64,000 bases of DNA from Closterium sp. NIES-65. Its lineage: Eukaryota > Streptophyta > Zygnematophyceae > Desmidiales > Closteriaceae. This document shows, one piece after another, positions 24,101-35,600 of this stretch. The position numbers and the translations under genes are program-made. Each line of letters begins with the position of its first letter. Positions within the stretch are counted from its first letter, which is position 1. The notes beneath the pieces were generated by a model. That model searched no databases. It saw only the letters and a program-made list of their open reading frames with translations, and was not told the DNA's origin. Location of the stretch: NCBI GenBank assembly GCA_948144175.1, contig CANXME010002316.1, positions 62,001 through 126,000 of the forward strand. Reading direction: 5' to 3'.

Positions 24101-26819
24101 CCCTGCACCAGAGGAACCAGCTAGCATGGAGGAGGCATTAGCCGGACAAGATCGGGAGAAGTGGCTGGTTTCCAGGGATGCTGAGTACCACAGCCTGCTA
24201 GAGAATGGGACATGGGAACTAGTGGTGCTGCATGAGGGAAAGAAAGCGGTACAATGCAAATGGGTGCTAAGGATCAAGACTGACGACTGTTGGGTGCAAA
24301 TTCACATTGCACGACATTCTGCCGTCTGTTTGTACGAGTATGCGTGTGCGAATGCATTTGCGTGTGAATGGTATGTTTGTGTGTTTGTTTGCTTTCGCAA
24401 TTTTCGCTTGAAGCATTTGCAGATACTCGCAAAATGTGCGCTTCGGCATAACATTGTATGCGCTATGAACAGTACAAGCAGAAAGGACGAGCTCGCAAAG
24501 GAACCCAAGATGGAAGCTTTGCGGTTCAACTTACTTGATTGCGCAGATTCAGTTCTATCCAACTCGAAATTGTACTGTTTTGTTTGGTTGACTATAGTGT
24601 AGCAGGGCAGGCACTATAGGGGTACAATTTAGGTGAAGGTTGGATGTTGTTTGTCTGTATCTGCATGCTACAGGGCCAGGGGAAACCAGCGGAACCAGCA
24701 TTTGGCTGGTTGGGCAAAGACAAAACAGGTTCTGTTTTTAGGACCTGAACCTGGTTGTTGTTTTCCCAGGTTGGAAAAACAGAACCAGAGGTTGTTCACC
24801 AACCTATCACCTGCTATTTTGTCCAGCCAGGTTGATTCTGTTGCTTGGAATTATTTGGGATCATCCCTGGTTGTTCCCAGGTTGATTCCCAAGGTCCTTG
24901 CTAGCTAGAGCTATTTATTCCTTCTCTGTTTGTACCTGAATATAGTGAAATTGATTCAAGCGAATTCCTTCCTTGCTGGAATTTCTTTTCTACGCGGTGC
25001 GACGGCGGAATGCTACCCGAGTCAACGCTAGTACGCTAGCACTCCAACGCTAGGCTAACGCTGTCCGAGCCATAACTTCGTAATGGCAGAACTTTTCGCG
25101 ACGCAACCTGGCTTATTTTAAAGCTCTTAGAGTGAGTTTCGATATAGGAAATTCTCAGCTTAATCCGATCGACGGTGTGCACGATACGCTGCGCGACGTT
25201 CAAGGTACTCTTGTTGTTTTGACTAAGTCCCTCTTGATCCCTCTCTCTACAAACTCGGACCCGAGGATAGGGGCTGGTCTTGTACCAGGCACCCAAGGAC
25301 CCTTGGAGGTGACCCCGAGGAGAGGTTTTAAGTGTGATAAAGTCTTAATAGCTTGAGTTTATTAGGCCCTTACACCAACAACGACAAGGGGCAGGTCACC
25401 ATCTACAAGAGTAGGTTGGTGGCTAAGGGGTTTATACAAAAGGAGAAGCGGAACCTCAATGAGATCTTTGCTCCCACTGCCAAACCCCCTACCCTCCGTG
25501 TCTTGTTGGCAGATGCAACTGTTAGTGGGAAATTCATCATTCAGATGGATACATCAACGGCATTCCTCAATGGGATTTTAGAGGAGGATGTGTACATGAC
25601 GCAGCCACCTGGGTATGAGGATGGTACGGGCAGGGTGTGCAAGCTGAAAAAGTCCATCTACGGCTTGAAGCAGGCGCCACGCTGCTGGTACCAGAAGTTG
25701 GCAGCTGTTTTAGAGGAGATGGGATTCAGGACCAGCAGCTGTGATGAGAGCCTCTTTCTCAAGGGGGAGGGGGAGAAGCTGGTGCTGTTTCTGGTCTATG
25801 TGGACGACATTCTTCTCTTTAGCAGCAGCATGAAGGAGATCCAGAAGGTGCAGCAGCAGCTGATGGAGAACTTCAAGTGCAAGAACCTTGGGGAGGTAAA
25901 GTACTACCTCGGGATGCACGTGGAGAGGGATCTGGATCACAGGTGGTTGAAGCTGCAGTAGGAGAAATTCATCAAGGAGCTTGGGGAGAAGTTCGGAATT
26001 GAGAATGAGCGCAAGGTTCCGACTCCCCTGCCAGCAGAATTCAAGCTTGTGAAAGCTGCAGAGGATGAAGGGGTTGAAGCCGAGGAGCAGCAGCAATTTC
26101 AGTCCTTGGTGGGCAGCCTCTTGTATGCAGCAGTTCACACGAGGCCCGACATCTCTTTCTCGGTTGGGCAGCTGGCTAGGGTGGTGCAGAATCCATCAGA
26201 GGAGCAGGTGGATGCAGCTGAGCGTGTGGTGAAGTATCTGAACTCTCACTTAAGCATTGGAGTTCAATACTCTGCGTCTGCACAGGTGAAGCAGAAAGGG
26301 GTTGAGGTGCTGAAAGAGAAGGGGGAGAGGCTTGGAGAAGGCAAGCTTTTTCTCACTTGCTTTACTGATGCTACGTGGGCCTCTGAGAAGGAGGATTCCT
26401 CATCAGTGGGAGGATACATCTGCGTAGTTGGAGGAGGACCTGTTAGTTGGAGGTCAAAGAAGCAGACGGAGACAGCACTCTCTTCTGTGGAATCAGAGTA
26501 CATGGCGATGTTCCATGGGGTGAAGGAGGTGATTTGGCTGAGGAGGCTGTTAGAGGAGATTGGCCAGGAGCAAGAGGTTGCTACGCCGCTGTTTTGTGAT
26601 AGCAAGGGAGCTCTTGGGATGGCCAGGAACGCTGTGCTTCATGGGCTCAATAAGCACATGCGTATCAAGTGGCACTGGCTGCGTAAGGAGGTGAAGAGGG
26701 GGACGGTGAATCCGATCTACATCAAGACTCACCAGCAGCCAGCAGACTTCCTCACCAAGAGGCTTGCGGATGAGCCTCATTGGCGTTGTGTGCGCATGAG
26801 TGGAATGAGCATGAACTAG
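21133..26819 (+). pseudogene. Copia-A gag-pol remnant of A3
   Basis: Starts MAGNTSAVAGES at 21133, 46 bases after the LTR. Gag, RGG-rich region, CCHC knuckle (22035-22080), protease DTGA near 22330 and integrase HHCC and DDE motifs are all readable. RT is split by the solo LTR; the YVDD and RNase H parts lie beyond 25381. Compared with A5 it has a few breaks, so it is a fossil. Confidence 0.92.
24288..25380 (+). repeat. Solo Copia-A LTR inside A3, TSD ACGAC
   Basis: Complete 1093-bp LTR in the same orientation as its host element. The 5-bp duplication ACGAC is perfect (24283-24287 and 25381-25385). It shows Copia-A inserting into Copia-A. Confidence 0.95.
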
Positions 26820-26861
26820 TATGGAATGATGGGGATGCAGCCGGCAGGCTGAGCGGGAGTG

Positions 26862-27956
26862 TGTTGGGTGCAAATTCACATTCCACGACATCCTGCCGTC
26901 TGTTTGTACGAGTATGCGTGTGCGAATGCATTTGCGTGTGAATAGTATGTTCGTGTGTTTGTTTGCTTTCGCAATTTTCGCTTGAAGCATTTACAGGTAC
27001 TCGCACAATGTGCGCTTCGGCATAACACTGTACGCGCTATGAACAGTACAAGCAGAAAGGACGAGCTCGCAAAGGAACCCAAGATGGAAGCTTTGCGGTT
27101 CGGTTAAATTGATTGTGCAGATTCAGTTCTATCCAACTCGAAATGGTGTTGTTTTGCTTTGGTTGACTATAGTGTAGCAGGGCAGGCACTGTAGGGGTAC
27201 AATTTAGGGTAAAGGTTGGATGTTGTTTGTCTGTATCTGCATGCTACAGGGCCAGGGGAAACCAGCGGAACCAGCATTTGGCTGGTTGGGCAAAGACAAA
27301 ACAGGTTCTGTTTTTAGGACCTGAACCTGGTTGTTGTTTTCCCAGGTTGGAAAAACAGAACCAGAGGTTGTTCACCAACCTACCACCTGCTATTTTGTCC
27401 AGCCAGGTTGGTTCTGTTGCTTGGAATTATTTGGGATCATCCCTGGTTGTTCCCAGGTTGATTCCCAAGGTCCTTGCTAGCTAGAGCTATTTATTCCTTC
27501 TCTGTTTGTACCTGAATATAGTGAAATTGATTCAAGCGAATTCCTCCCTTCCTGGAATTTCGTTTCTACGCGGTGCGACGGCGGAATGCTACCCGAGTCA
27601 ACGCTAGTACGCTAGCACTCCAACGCTAGGCTAACGCTGTCCGAGCCATAACTTCGTAATGGTAGAACTTTTCGCGAGGCAACTTGGCTTATTTTAAAGC
27701 TCTTAGAGTGAGCTTCGATATAGGAAATTCTCAGCTTAATCCGATTTACGGTCTGCACGATACGCTGCGCGACGTTCAAGGTACTCTTGCTGTTTTGACT
27801 TAGTCCCTCTTGATCCCTATCTCTACAAACTCGGACCCGAGGATAGGGGCTGGTCTTGTACCAGGCACCCAAGGACCCTTGGAGGTGACCCCGAGGAGAG
27901 GTTTTAGGTGTGATAAAGTCTTAATAGCTTGAGTTTATTAGGCCCTTACACCAACA
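26862..27956 (+). repeat. LTR shared by A3 (3') and A4 (5')
   Basis: Complete 1095-bp LTR. The purine tract of A3 ends just before it, and the primer site of A4 (27960-27971) follows it directly. One LTR therefore serves two bodies. Confidence 0.95.
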
Positions 27957-28002
27957 AGCTGGTATCAGAGCTGCGTTATAGTGATCCTCGATATAGGTAG
28001 CT

Positions 28003-31000
28003 ATGGCGGGCAACACCTCGGCGGTAGCTGGTGAATCTTCAGCCCAAGATCGTAGCGGCAGCCAAGATTCTGGTGTTTCTGCGCCAAGGGGAGCGTGAAC
28101 AAGCCAGGGCTCGCTGATCAAGGAGGTGCTGAAAAACTTCACCATCGAGAAGTTTAATGGTGAGCGCTATGATGATTGGGCCTGGAAAATGCAACTTTAT
28201 TTCCGTCAGATCGGTTTGCTGAAACTAATTATTGGGGAGGAGCCTAGACCGAGTGACCCCGCCCTTCAGGAAGATTGGGACGAGCGCGCCTCGGCTGGCT
28301 ACTACTTGATGTCGCAGAGTTTGGAGCTGAACCAGCGTTACCACGTGATGCACCTGCTGCCGGAGGTTGAGTGCGGTCCGAAGGAGCTGCACGCCCTGAC
28401 CTCCGTTGTTGCAACATTGATGCTGGAGAGGGAGCTGTCCGCGTTGCGCCTGAGCGAGGGAGAGCCGGTGCAACCTGTCCTGGACAAATTGCGCGACCTC
28501 TACGCGAAGTTGGCGACCGCAGGAATCACCTACCCGGAGCAGACCAAGTGCCTGAAGATGCTCTCGCTGCTGCCGGAATCGTGGCTTCAATTCACGAGCG
28601 GATTGAGCCTGCCGCAGAACCAGAGCTTGTGGACGCTCGAGTGGGTGCGGACGAAGATTCTCGAGGACTTCCGTCGCCGCCAACAGAGGGGTGGAGACGA
28701 CGGCAGCAGCGGCTACGGGATGCAAGGGAGCCGACGTGGCAAAGGACGTGGCTTCGGTGGTGCTGGACGCGGTGCAAAGAAAGACGACGACTCCAACGAC
28801 CAACAAGGAAATACCGGTTGGGGTCGCGGTGCGAAATCTGGACGTGGGGGCAAGTCAGGTGCTGGTGGCAAAATGAAAGGGAGTTGCTGGTATTGTGAGA
28901 AGGAAGGGCACCCCTGGTTTTTGTGCTATAAGAAACCCGATGGATGGACCCCCCAGAATCGTCACCAGGATGGCGGCGCGCGGAGGAACCAGAAAAACGG
29001 CGCCAACATAATCACTGATTCGTCCGACAACAACTCGAAGGGCAACGGCGGTGCGGAGAAGAAGAAGGAGCGCACCGCGGGCCAATTCTTCCATGTGGGA
29101 GACAAGGGGGAGCAAGGAGACGCATCTGCTAAGGTTGGAGCAGAGCTGCACCCCTTGGACTATTGGGTGTTGGACACAGGCGCTGCTTGGACAATGACGC
29201 CGCGCAAGGACCTGCTGGACGACGTACGCGCTGCACCGATTAATGAGGTGTGCTCTGCCTCTGGACACATGTTGAAGGTGGCTGGTGCGGGACGAGCTGC
29301 GTTTAAGGGAGCGGATGGCAAGCCGGTGGTGCTGCACGACGTTCTCCTCGTCCCCAACCTCATCTCCCTCCGTAAGCTTGGCAAGGCTGGGGTGAACACC
29401 AACACGGATGGGGCTCGCAGTTATAAGGGGAAGCTGGGCAATCGGGTGCTTTGGGATCTGCACGAGAGCAAGGACGTGTACAGATCTATGTGGCAGCTGC
29501 CGACGCTGACGTGGCATGGTGGGGGGCAGGCTGGAGAGGGGTCTGCATCCCAGGGGGAGTGCAATGCCGTTGGAGGGGTTGGTGTGAAAGTGTCGGCCAG
29601 ATCTGGGGAGACGGATTGGGCAACTGCACACCGACGCTTGGGGCATGTAGCAATGCCTTTGCTGAAGCAGCTGGAGAAGGATGGAGCCGTTAAGGGCTTG
29701 AAGCTGAACGGACAACCACCCGATGATAACTGTGAAATTTGCATCCTTTCAAAGTTCACCCGTTTCCCCTTCCATAGTGTGGCTGGCAGGAGCAAAAAGC
29801 CGTTGGAGCTGGTCCACATGGACTTGGTGGGGCCGCTGCCGGTGCAAGGGCACAAGGGGGAGCGGTACTTCCTAACCATAGTGGATGACTGGAGCAGGCT
29901 AATGTGGGCGTATCCGCTGAAGCAGAAAGATCACGCCGCCTCCACGATTCTGGACGATTGGCTGCCGTTCGTGGAGAAGCAAGCGGAGTGTGTGGTGAAG
30001 CGGATTAGGACAGATCGGGGTGGTGAGTTCCTTGGAGCTGAGATGACGGCCTGGCTCAAAAAGCAGGGCATCCAGAGGGAGCTGACCACGGCTTACACCC
30101 CACACTCCAACGGTGTAGCAGAACGGGCGAACCGGACAATTATGGAGACAGCTAGGGCGCTGCTCATAGAATCTGGGCTGGGCAACTTGATGTGGCCCCA
30201 TGCTGTTCGGCACGCTACCGTCGCTAGGAACAGGGTACTCACAAAGGTTGGGGATGACTCATGGGTGCCGTTGGAGAGGTGGCTTGGGAGGAAGCCGCCG
30301 GTGGACATGCTGAGGGTGTTCGGTTGCATGGCAGTCGCCCACGTCCCCAAGACGTACCGCAGTAAGTTGGGGGCGAGTGCAATCTGGTGTGTGCATTTGG
30401 GGCTGGCTGCTGAGAGCAAAGGATGGCTGCTGTGGGAACCTTCCAAGGGTGTGTTGTTTGACAGCAGGGATGCGAAGTTTGTTGAGGGCATGATGTATGG
30501 GAGCTGGGAGAAACAGCCGGAGGCCAGGGTGTCCCAGCAGATGGAGCAGATTACCATGCAGCTGGACCTGACTCCTAGTGTGTGGGAGGAGGGAGAGGAG
30601 GCAGCTGCAGAGGGTGGTGATAAACAGAAGGTGCAGGAGGCACCTGCTGGTGGAGGTGATGGTGTGGAGACTAGCGGTAGCACTAGTGGAGCTGCTGGAT
30701 CCGAGGGAGGAGAGCAGCAGCAGGGAAAAACTAAGAAGCCGAAGGGTGTTATTATGAAGGGATGGGAGACACCCGTCTCCAGGCCAGGACGTACCCGTAT
30801 GGCTACTAAGAAGCTGACTGCAGGAGCTGATGTAGCGGAGCAGCAGCTTGGGACTGAGGAGGCATTGCTGATTCTACCGCATGGCTATGATCCGGATGAG
30901 GAGGATGAACCTGCCTACTGTTTTATTGCCCCTGCACCAGAGGAACCAGCTAGCATGGAGGAGGCATTAGCTGGACCAGATAGGGAGAAGTGGCTGGTTT

Positions 31001-31490
31001 CCAGGGATGCTGAGTACCACAGCCTGCTAGAGAATGGGACATGGGAGCTGGTGGTGCTGCCTGAGGGGAAGAAAGCCGTACAGTGCAAGTGGGTGCTAAG
31101 GATCAAGACCGATGACAAGGGACAGGTCACCATCTACAAGAGTAGGCTGGTGGCTAAGGGGTTTATGCAGAAGGAGAAGCGGGACTTCAATGAGATCTTT
31201 GCTCCCACTGCCAAACCCCCTACCCTCCGTGTCTTGTTGGCAGATGCAACCGTTAGTGGGAGATTCATCATTCAGATGGATATATCAACGGCATTCCTCA
31301 ATGGGATTTTAGAGGAGGATGTGTACATGACGCAGCCACCTGGGTATGAGGATGGTACGGGCAGGGTGTGCAAGCTGAAAAAGTCCATCTACGGCTTGAA
31401 GCAGGCACCACGCTGCTGGTACCAGAAATTGGCAGCTGTTTTAGAGGAGATGGGATTCAGGACCAGCAGCTGTGATGAGAGCCTCTTTCT
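28003..31490 (+). pseudogene. Copia-A gag-pol remnant of A4, 5' part
   Basis: Leader, gag, CCHC knuckle, protease DTGA (near 29173), integrase and the first half of RT, closely similar to A5. It stops at the TTTCT target site where the insertion begins. Broken copy. Confidence 0.92.
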
Positions 31491-32584
31491 TGTTGGGTGC
31501 AAATTCACATTGCACGACATCCTGCCGTCTGTTTGTACGAGTATGCGTGTGCGAATGCATTTGGGTGTGAATGGTATGTTTGTGTGTTTGTTTGCTTTCG
31601 CAATTTTCGCTTGAAGCATTTGCAGGTACTCGCACAATGTGCGCTTCGGCATAACATTGTACGCGCTATGAACAGTAGAAGCAGAAAGGACGAGCTCGCA
31701 AAGGAACCCAAGATGGAAGCTTTGCGGTTCAACTTACTTGATTGCGCAGATTCAGTTCTATCCAACTCGAAATTGTACTGTTTTGTTTGGTTGACTATAG
31801 TGTAGCAGGGCAGGCACTATAGGGGTACAATTTAGGTGAAGGTTGGATGTTGTTTGTCTGTATCTGCATGCTACAGGGCCAGGGGAAACCAGCGGAACCA
31901 GCATTTGGCTGGTTGGGCAAAGACAAAACAGGTTCTGTTTTTAGGACCTGAACCTGGTTGTTGTTTTCCCAGGTTGGAAAAACAGAACCAGAGGTTGTTT
32001 ACCAACCTACCACCTGCTGTTTTGTCCAGCCAGGTTGGTTCTGTTGCTTGGAATTATTTGGGATGATCCCTGGTTGTTCTCAGGTTCATTCCCAAGGTCC
32101 TTGCTAGCTAGAACTATTTATTCCTTCTCTGTTTGTACCTGGATATAGTGAAATTGATTCAAGCGAATTCCTTCCTTGCTGGAATTTCGTTTTCTACGCG
32201 ATGCGACGGCGGAATGCTACCCGAGTCAACGCTAGTATGCTAGCACTCCAACGCTAGGCTAACGCTGTCCGAGCCATAACTTCGTAATGGCAGAACTTTT
32301 CGCGAGGCAACTTGGCTTATTTTAAAGCTCTTAGAGTGAGCTTCGATATAGCAAATTCTCAGCTTAATCCGGTCGACGGTCTGCACGATACGCTGCGCGA
32401 CGCTCAAGGTACTCTTGCTGTTTTGACTAAGTCCCTCTTGATCCCTCTCTCTACAAACTCGGACCCGAGGATAGGGGCTGGTCTTGTACCAGGCACCCAA
32501 GGACCCTTGGAGGTGACCCCGAGGAGAGGTTTTAAGTGTGATAAAGTCTTAATAGCTTGAGTTTATTAGGCCCTTACACCAACA
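31491..32584 (+). repeat. 5' LTR of A5
   Basis: 1094 bp, TGTTGGGTGC to CACCAACA, preceded by TTTCT of A4. Confidence 0.96.
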
Positions 32585-32587
32585 AGC

Positions 32588-32599
32588 TGGTAGCAGAGC
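32588..32599 (+). other. Primer binding site of A5
   Basis: tRNA-iMet-type primer site TGGTAGCAGAGC three bases after the LTR, nearly the same as in the sister copies. Confidence 0.85.
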
Positions 32600-32630
32600 T
32601 GCGTTATAGTGATCCTCGATATAGGTAGCT

Positions 32631-35600
32631 ATGGCGGGCAACACCTCGGCGGTAGCTGGTGAATCTTCAGCCCAAGATCGTAGCGGCAGCCATGATTCTG
32701 GTGTTTCTGCGCCAAGGGGAGCGCGAACAAGCCAGGGCTCGCTGATCAAGGAGGTGCTGAAAAACTTCACCGTCGAGAAGTTCAATGGTGAGGGCTATGA
32801 TGATTGGGCCTGGAAAATGCAACTTTATTTCCGTCAAATCGGATTGCTGAAACTAATGATTGGGGAGGAGCCTAGACCGAGTGACCCCGCCCTTCAGGAA
32901 GATTGGGACGAGCGCGCCTCGGCTGGCTACTACTTGATGTCGCAGAGTTTGGAGCTGAACCAGCGTCACCACGTCATGCACCTGCTGCCGGAGGTTGAGT
33001 GCGGTCCGAAGGCGTGGACGGTGTTGAAGGAGCTGCACGCCCCGACCTCCGTTGTTGCAACATTGATGCTGGAGAGGGAGCTGTCCGCGTTGCGCCTGAG
33101 CGAGGGAGAGCCGGTGCAACCTGTCCTGGACAAATTGCGCGACCTCTACGCGAAATTGGCGACCGCAGGAATCACCTACCCGGAGCAAACAAAGTGCTTG
33201 AAGATGCTCTCGCTGCTGCCGGAATCGTGGCTTCAATTTACGAGCGGATTGAGCCTGCCGCAGAACCAGAGCTTGTGGACGCTCGAGTGGGTGCGGACGA
33301 AGATTCTGGAGGAGGACTTCCGTCGCCGCCAACTGAGGGGTGGAGACGACGGCAGCAGCGGCTACGGGATGCAAGGGAGCCGACGTGGCAAAGGACGTGG
33401 CTTCGGTGGTGCTGGACGCGGTGCAAAGAAAGACGACGACTCCAACGACCAACAAGGAGGTACCGGTTGGGGTCGCGGTGCGAAATCTGGACGTGGGGGC
33501 AAGTCGGGTGCTGGTGGCAAAATGAAAGGGAGTTGCTGGTATTGTGAGAAGGAAGGGCATCCCTGGTTTTTGTGCTATAAGAAACCCGATGGATGGACCC
33601 CCCAGAATCGTCACCAGGATGGCGGCGCGCGGAGGAACCAGAAAAACGGCGCCAACATGGTCGCTGATTCGTCCGACAACAACCCGAAGGGCAACGGCGG
33701 TGCGGAGAAGAAGAAGGAGCGCACCGCGGGCCAATTCTTCCATATGGGAGACAAGGGGGAGCAAGGAGACGCATCTGCTAAGGCTGGAGCAGAGCTGCAC
33801 CCCCTGGACTATTGGGTGTTGGACACAGGCGCTGCTTGGACAATGACGCCGCGCAAGGACCTGCTGGACGACGTACGCGCTGCACCGATTAATGAGGTGT
33901 GCTCTGCCTCTGGACACATGTTGAAGGTGGCTGGTGCGGGACGAGCTGCATTTAAGGGAGCGGATGGCAAGCCGGTGGTGCTGCACGACGTTCTCCTCGT
34001 CCCCGACCTGAAGGCCAACCTCATCTCCCTCCGTAAGCTTGGCAAGGCTGGGGTGAACACCAACACGGATGGGGCTCGCACTTATAAGGGGAAGCTGGGC
34101 AATCGGGTGCTTTGGGATCTGCACGAGAGCAAGGACGTGTACAGATCTATGTGGCAGCTGCCGGCGCTGGCGTGGCACGGTGGGGGGCAGGCTGGAGAGG
34201 GGTCTGCATCCCAGGGGGAGTGCAACGCCGTTGGAGGGGTTGGTGTGAAAGTGTCGGCCAGATCTGGGGAGACAGATTGGGCAACTGCACACCGACGTTT
34301 GGGGCATGTGGCAATGCCTTTGCTGAAGCAGCTGGAGAAGGATGGAGCCGTTAAGGGCTTAAAGCTGAACGGACAACCACCCAATGATAACTGTGAAATT
34401 TGCCTCCTTTCAAAGTTCACCCGTTTCCCCTTCCATAGTGTGGCTGGCAGGAGCAAAAAGCCGTTGGAGCTGGTCCACATGGACTTGGTGGGGCCGCTGC
34501 CGGTGCAAGGGCACAAGGGGGAGCGGTACTTCCTAACCATAGTGGATGACTGGAGCAGGCTAATGTGGGCGTATCCGCTGAAGCAGAAAGATCACGCCGC
34601 CTCCACGATTCGGGACGATTGGCTGCCGTTCGTGGAGAAGCAAGCGGAGTGTGTGGTGAAGCGGATTAGGACAGATCGGGGTGGTGAGTTCCTTGGAGCT
34701 GAGATGACGGCCTGGCTCAAGAAGCAGGGCATCCAGAGGGAGCTGACCACGGCTTACACCCCACAGTCCAACGGTGTAGCAGAACGGGCGAACCGGACAA
34801 TTCTGGAGACAGCTAGGGCGCTGCTCATAGAATCTGGGCTGGGCAACTTGATGTGGCCCCATGCTGTTTGGCACGCTACCGTCGCTAGGAACAGGGTACT
34901 CACAAAGGTTGGGGATGACTCGTGGGTGCCGTTGGAGAGGTGGCTTGGGAGGAAGCCGCCGGTGGACATGCTGAGGGTGTTCGGTTGCATGGCAGTCGCC
35001 CACGTTCCCAAGACCTACCGCAGTAAGTTGGGGGCGAGTGCAATCTGGTGTGTGCATTTGGGGCTGGCTGCTGAGAGCAAGGGATGGCTGCTGTGGGAGC
35101 CTTCCAAGGGTGTGTTGTTTGACAGCAGGGATGTGAAGTTTGTTGAGGGCATGATGTATGGGAGCTGGGAGAAACAGCCGGAGGCCAGGGTGTCCCAGCA
35201 GATGGAGCAGATTACCATGCAGCTGGACCTGACTCCTAGTGTGTGGGAGGAGGGAGAGGAGGCAGCTGCAGAGGGTGGTGATAAAGAGAAGGTGCAGGAG
35301 GCACCTGCTGGTGGAGGTGATGGTGTGGAGATTAGCGGTAGCACTAGTGGAGCTGCTGGATCCGAGGGAGGAGAGCAGCAGCAGGGGAAAACTAAGAAGC
35401 CGAAGGGTGTCGTTATGAAGGGATGGGAGACACCCGTCTCCAGGCCAGGACGTACCCGTATGGCTACTAAGAAGCTGACTGCAAGAGCTGATGTAGCGGA
35501 GCAGCAGCTTGGGACCGAGGAGGCATTGCTGATTCTACCGCATGGCTATGACCCGGATGAGGAGGATCAACCTGCGTACTGTTTTCTTGCCCCTGCACCA

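Larger units (their letters stand above)
19993..27956 (+). mobile_element. Copia-A element A3, broken, holds a solo LTR
   Basis: Plus-strand copy: 5' LTR 19993-21086, primer site, gag-pol body, purine tract and 3' LTR 26862-27956. A solo Copia-A LTR (24288-25380) is nested in its RT region. The left flank is gypsy gag (GAATG). Its 3' LTR runs straight into the primer site of A4, so A3 and A4 share that LTR. The coding region has a few breaks besides the insertion. Confidence 0.93.

Noticed and set aside
32853-34307. Long antisense frame (484 codons) opposite gag and protease of A5, with similar ones opposite A3, A6, A7 and A11
   Set aside because: It is a shadow of GC-rich coding sequence. 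Its ends differ between copies, its composition is odd (His, Ser and Arg rich) and it has no domain.
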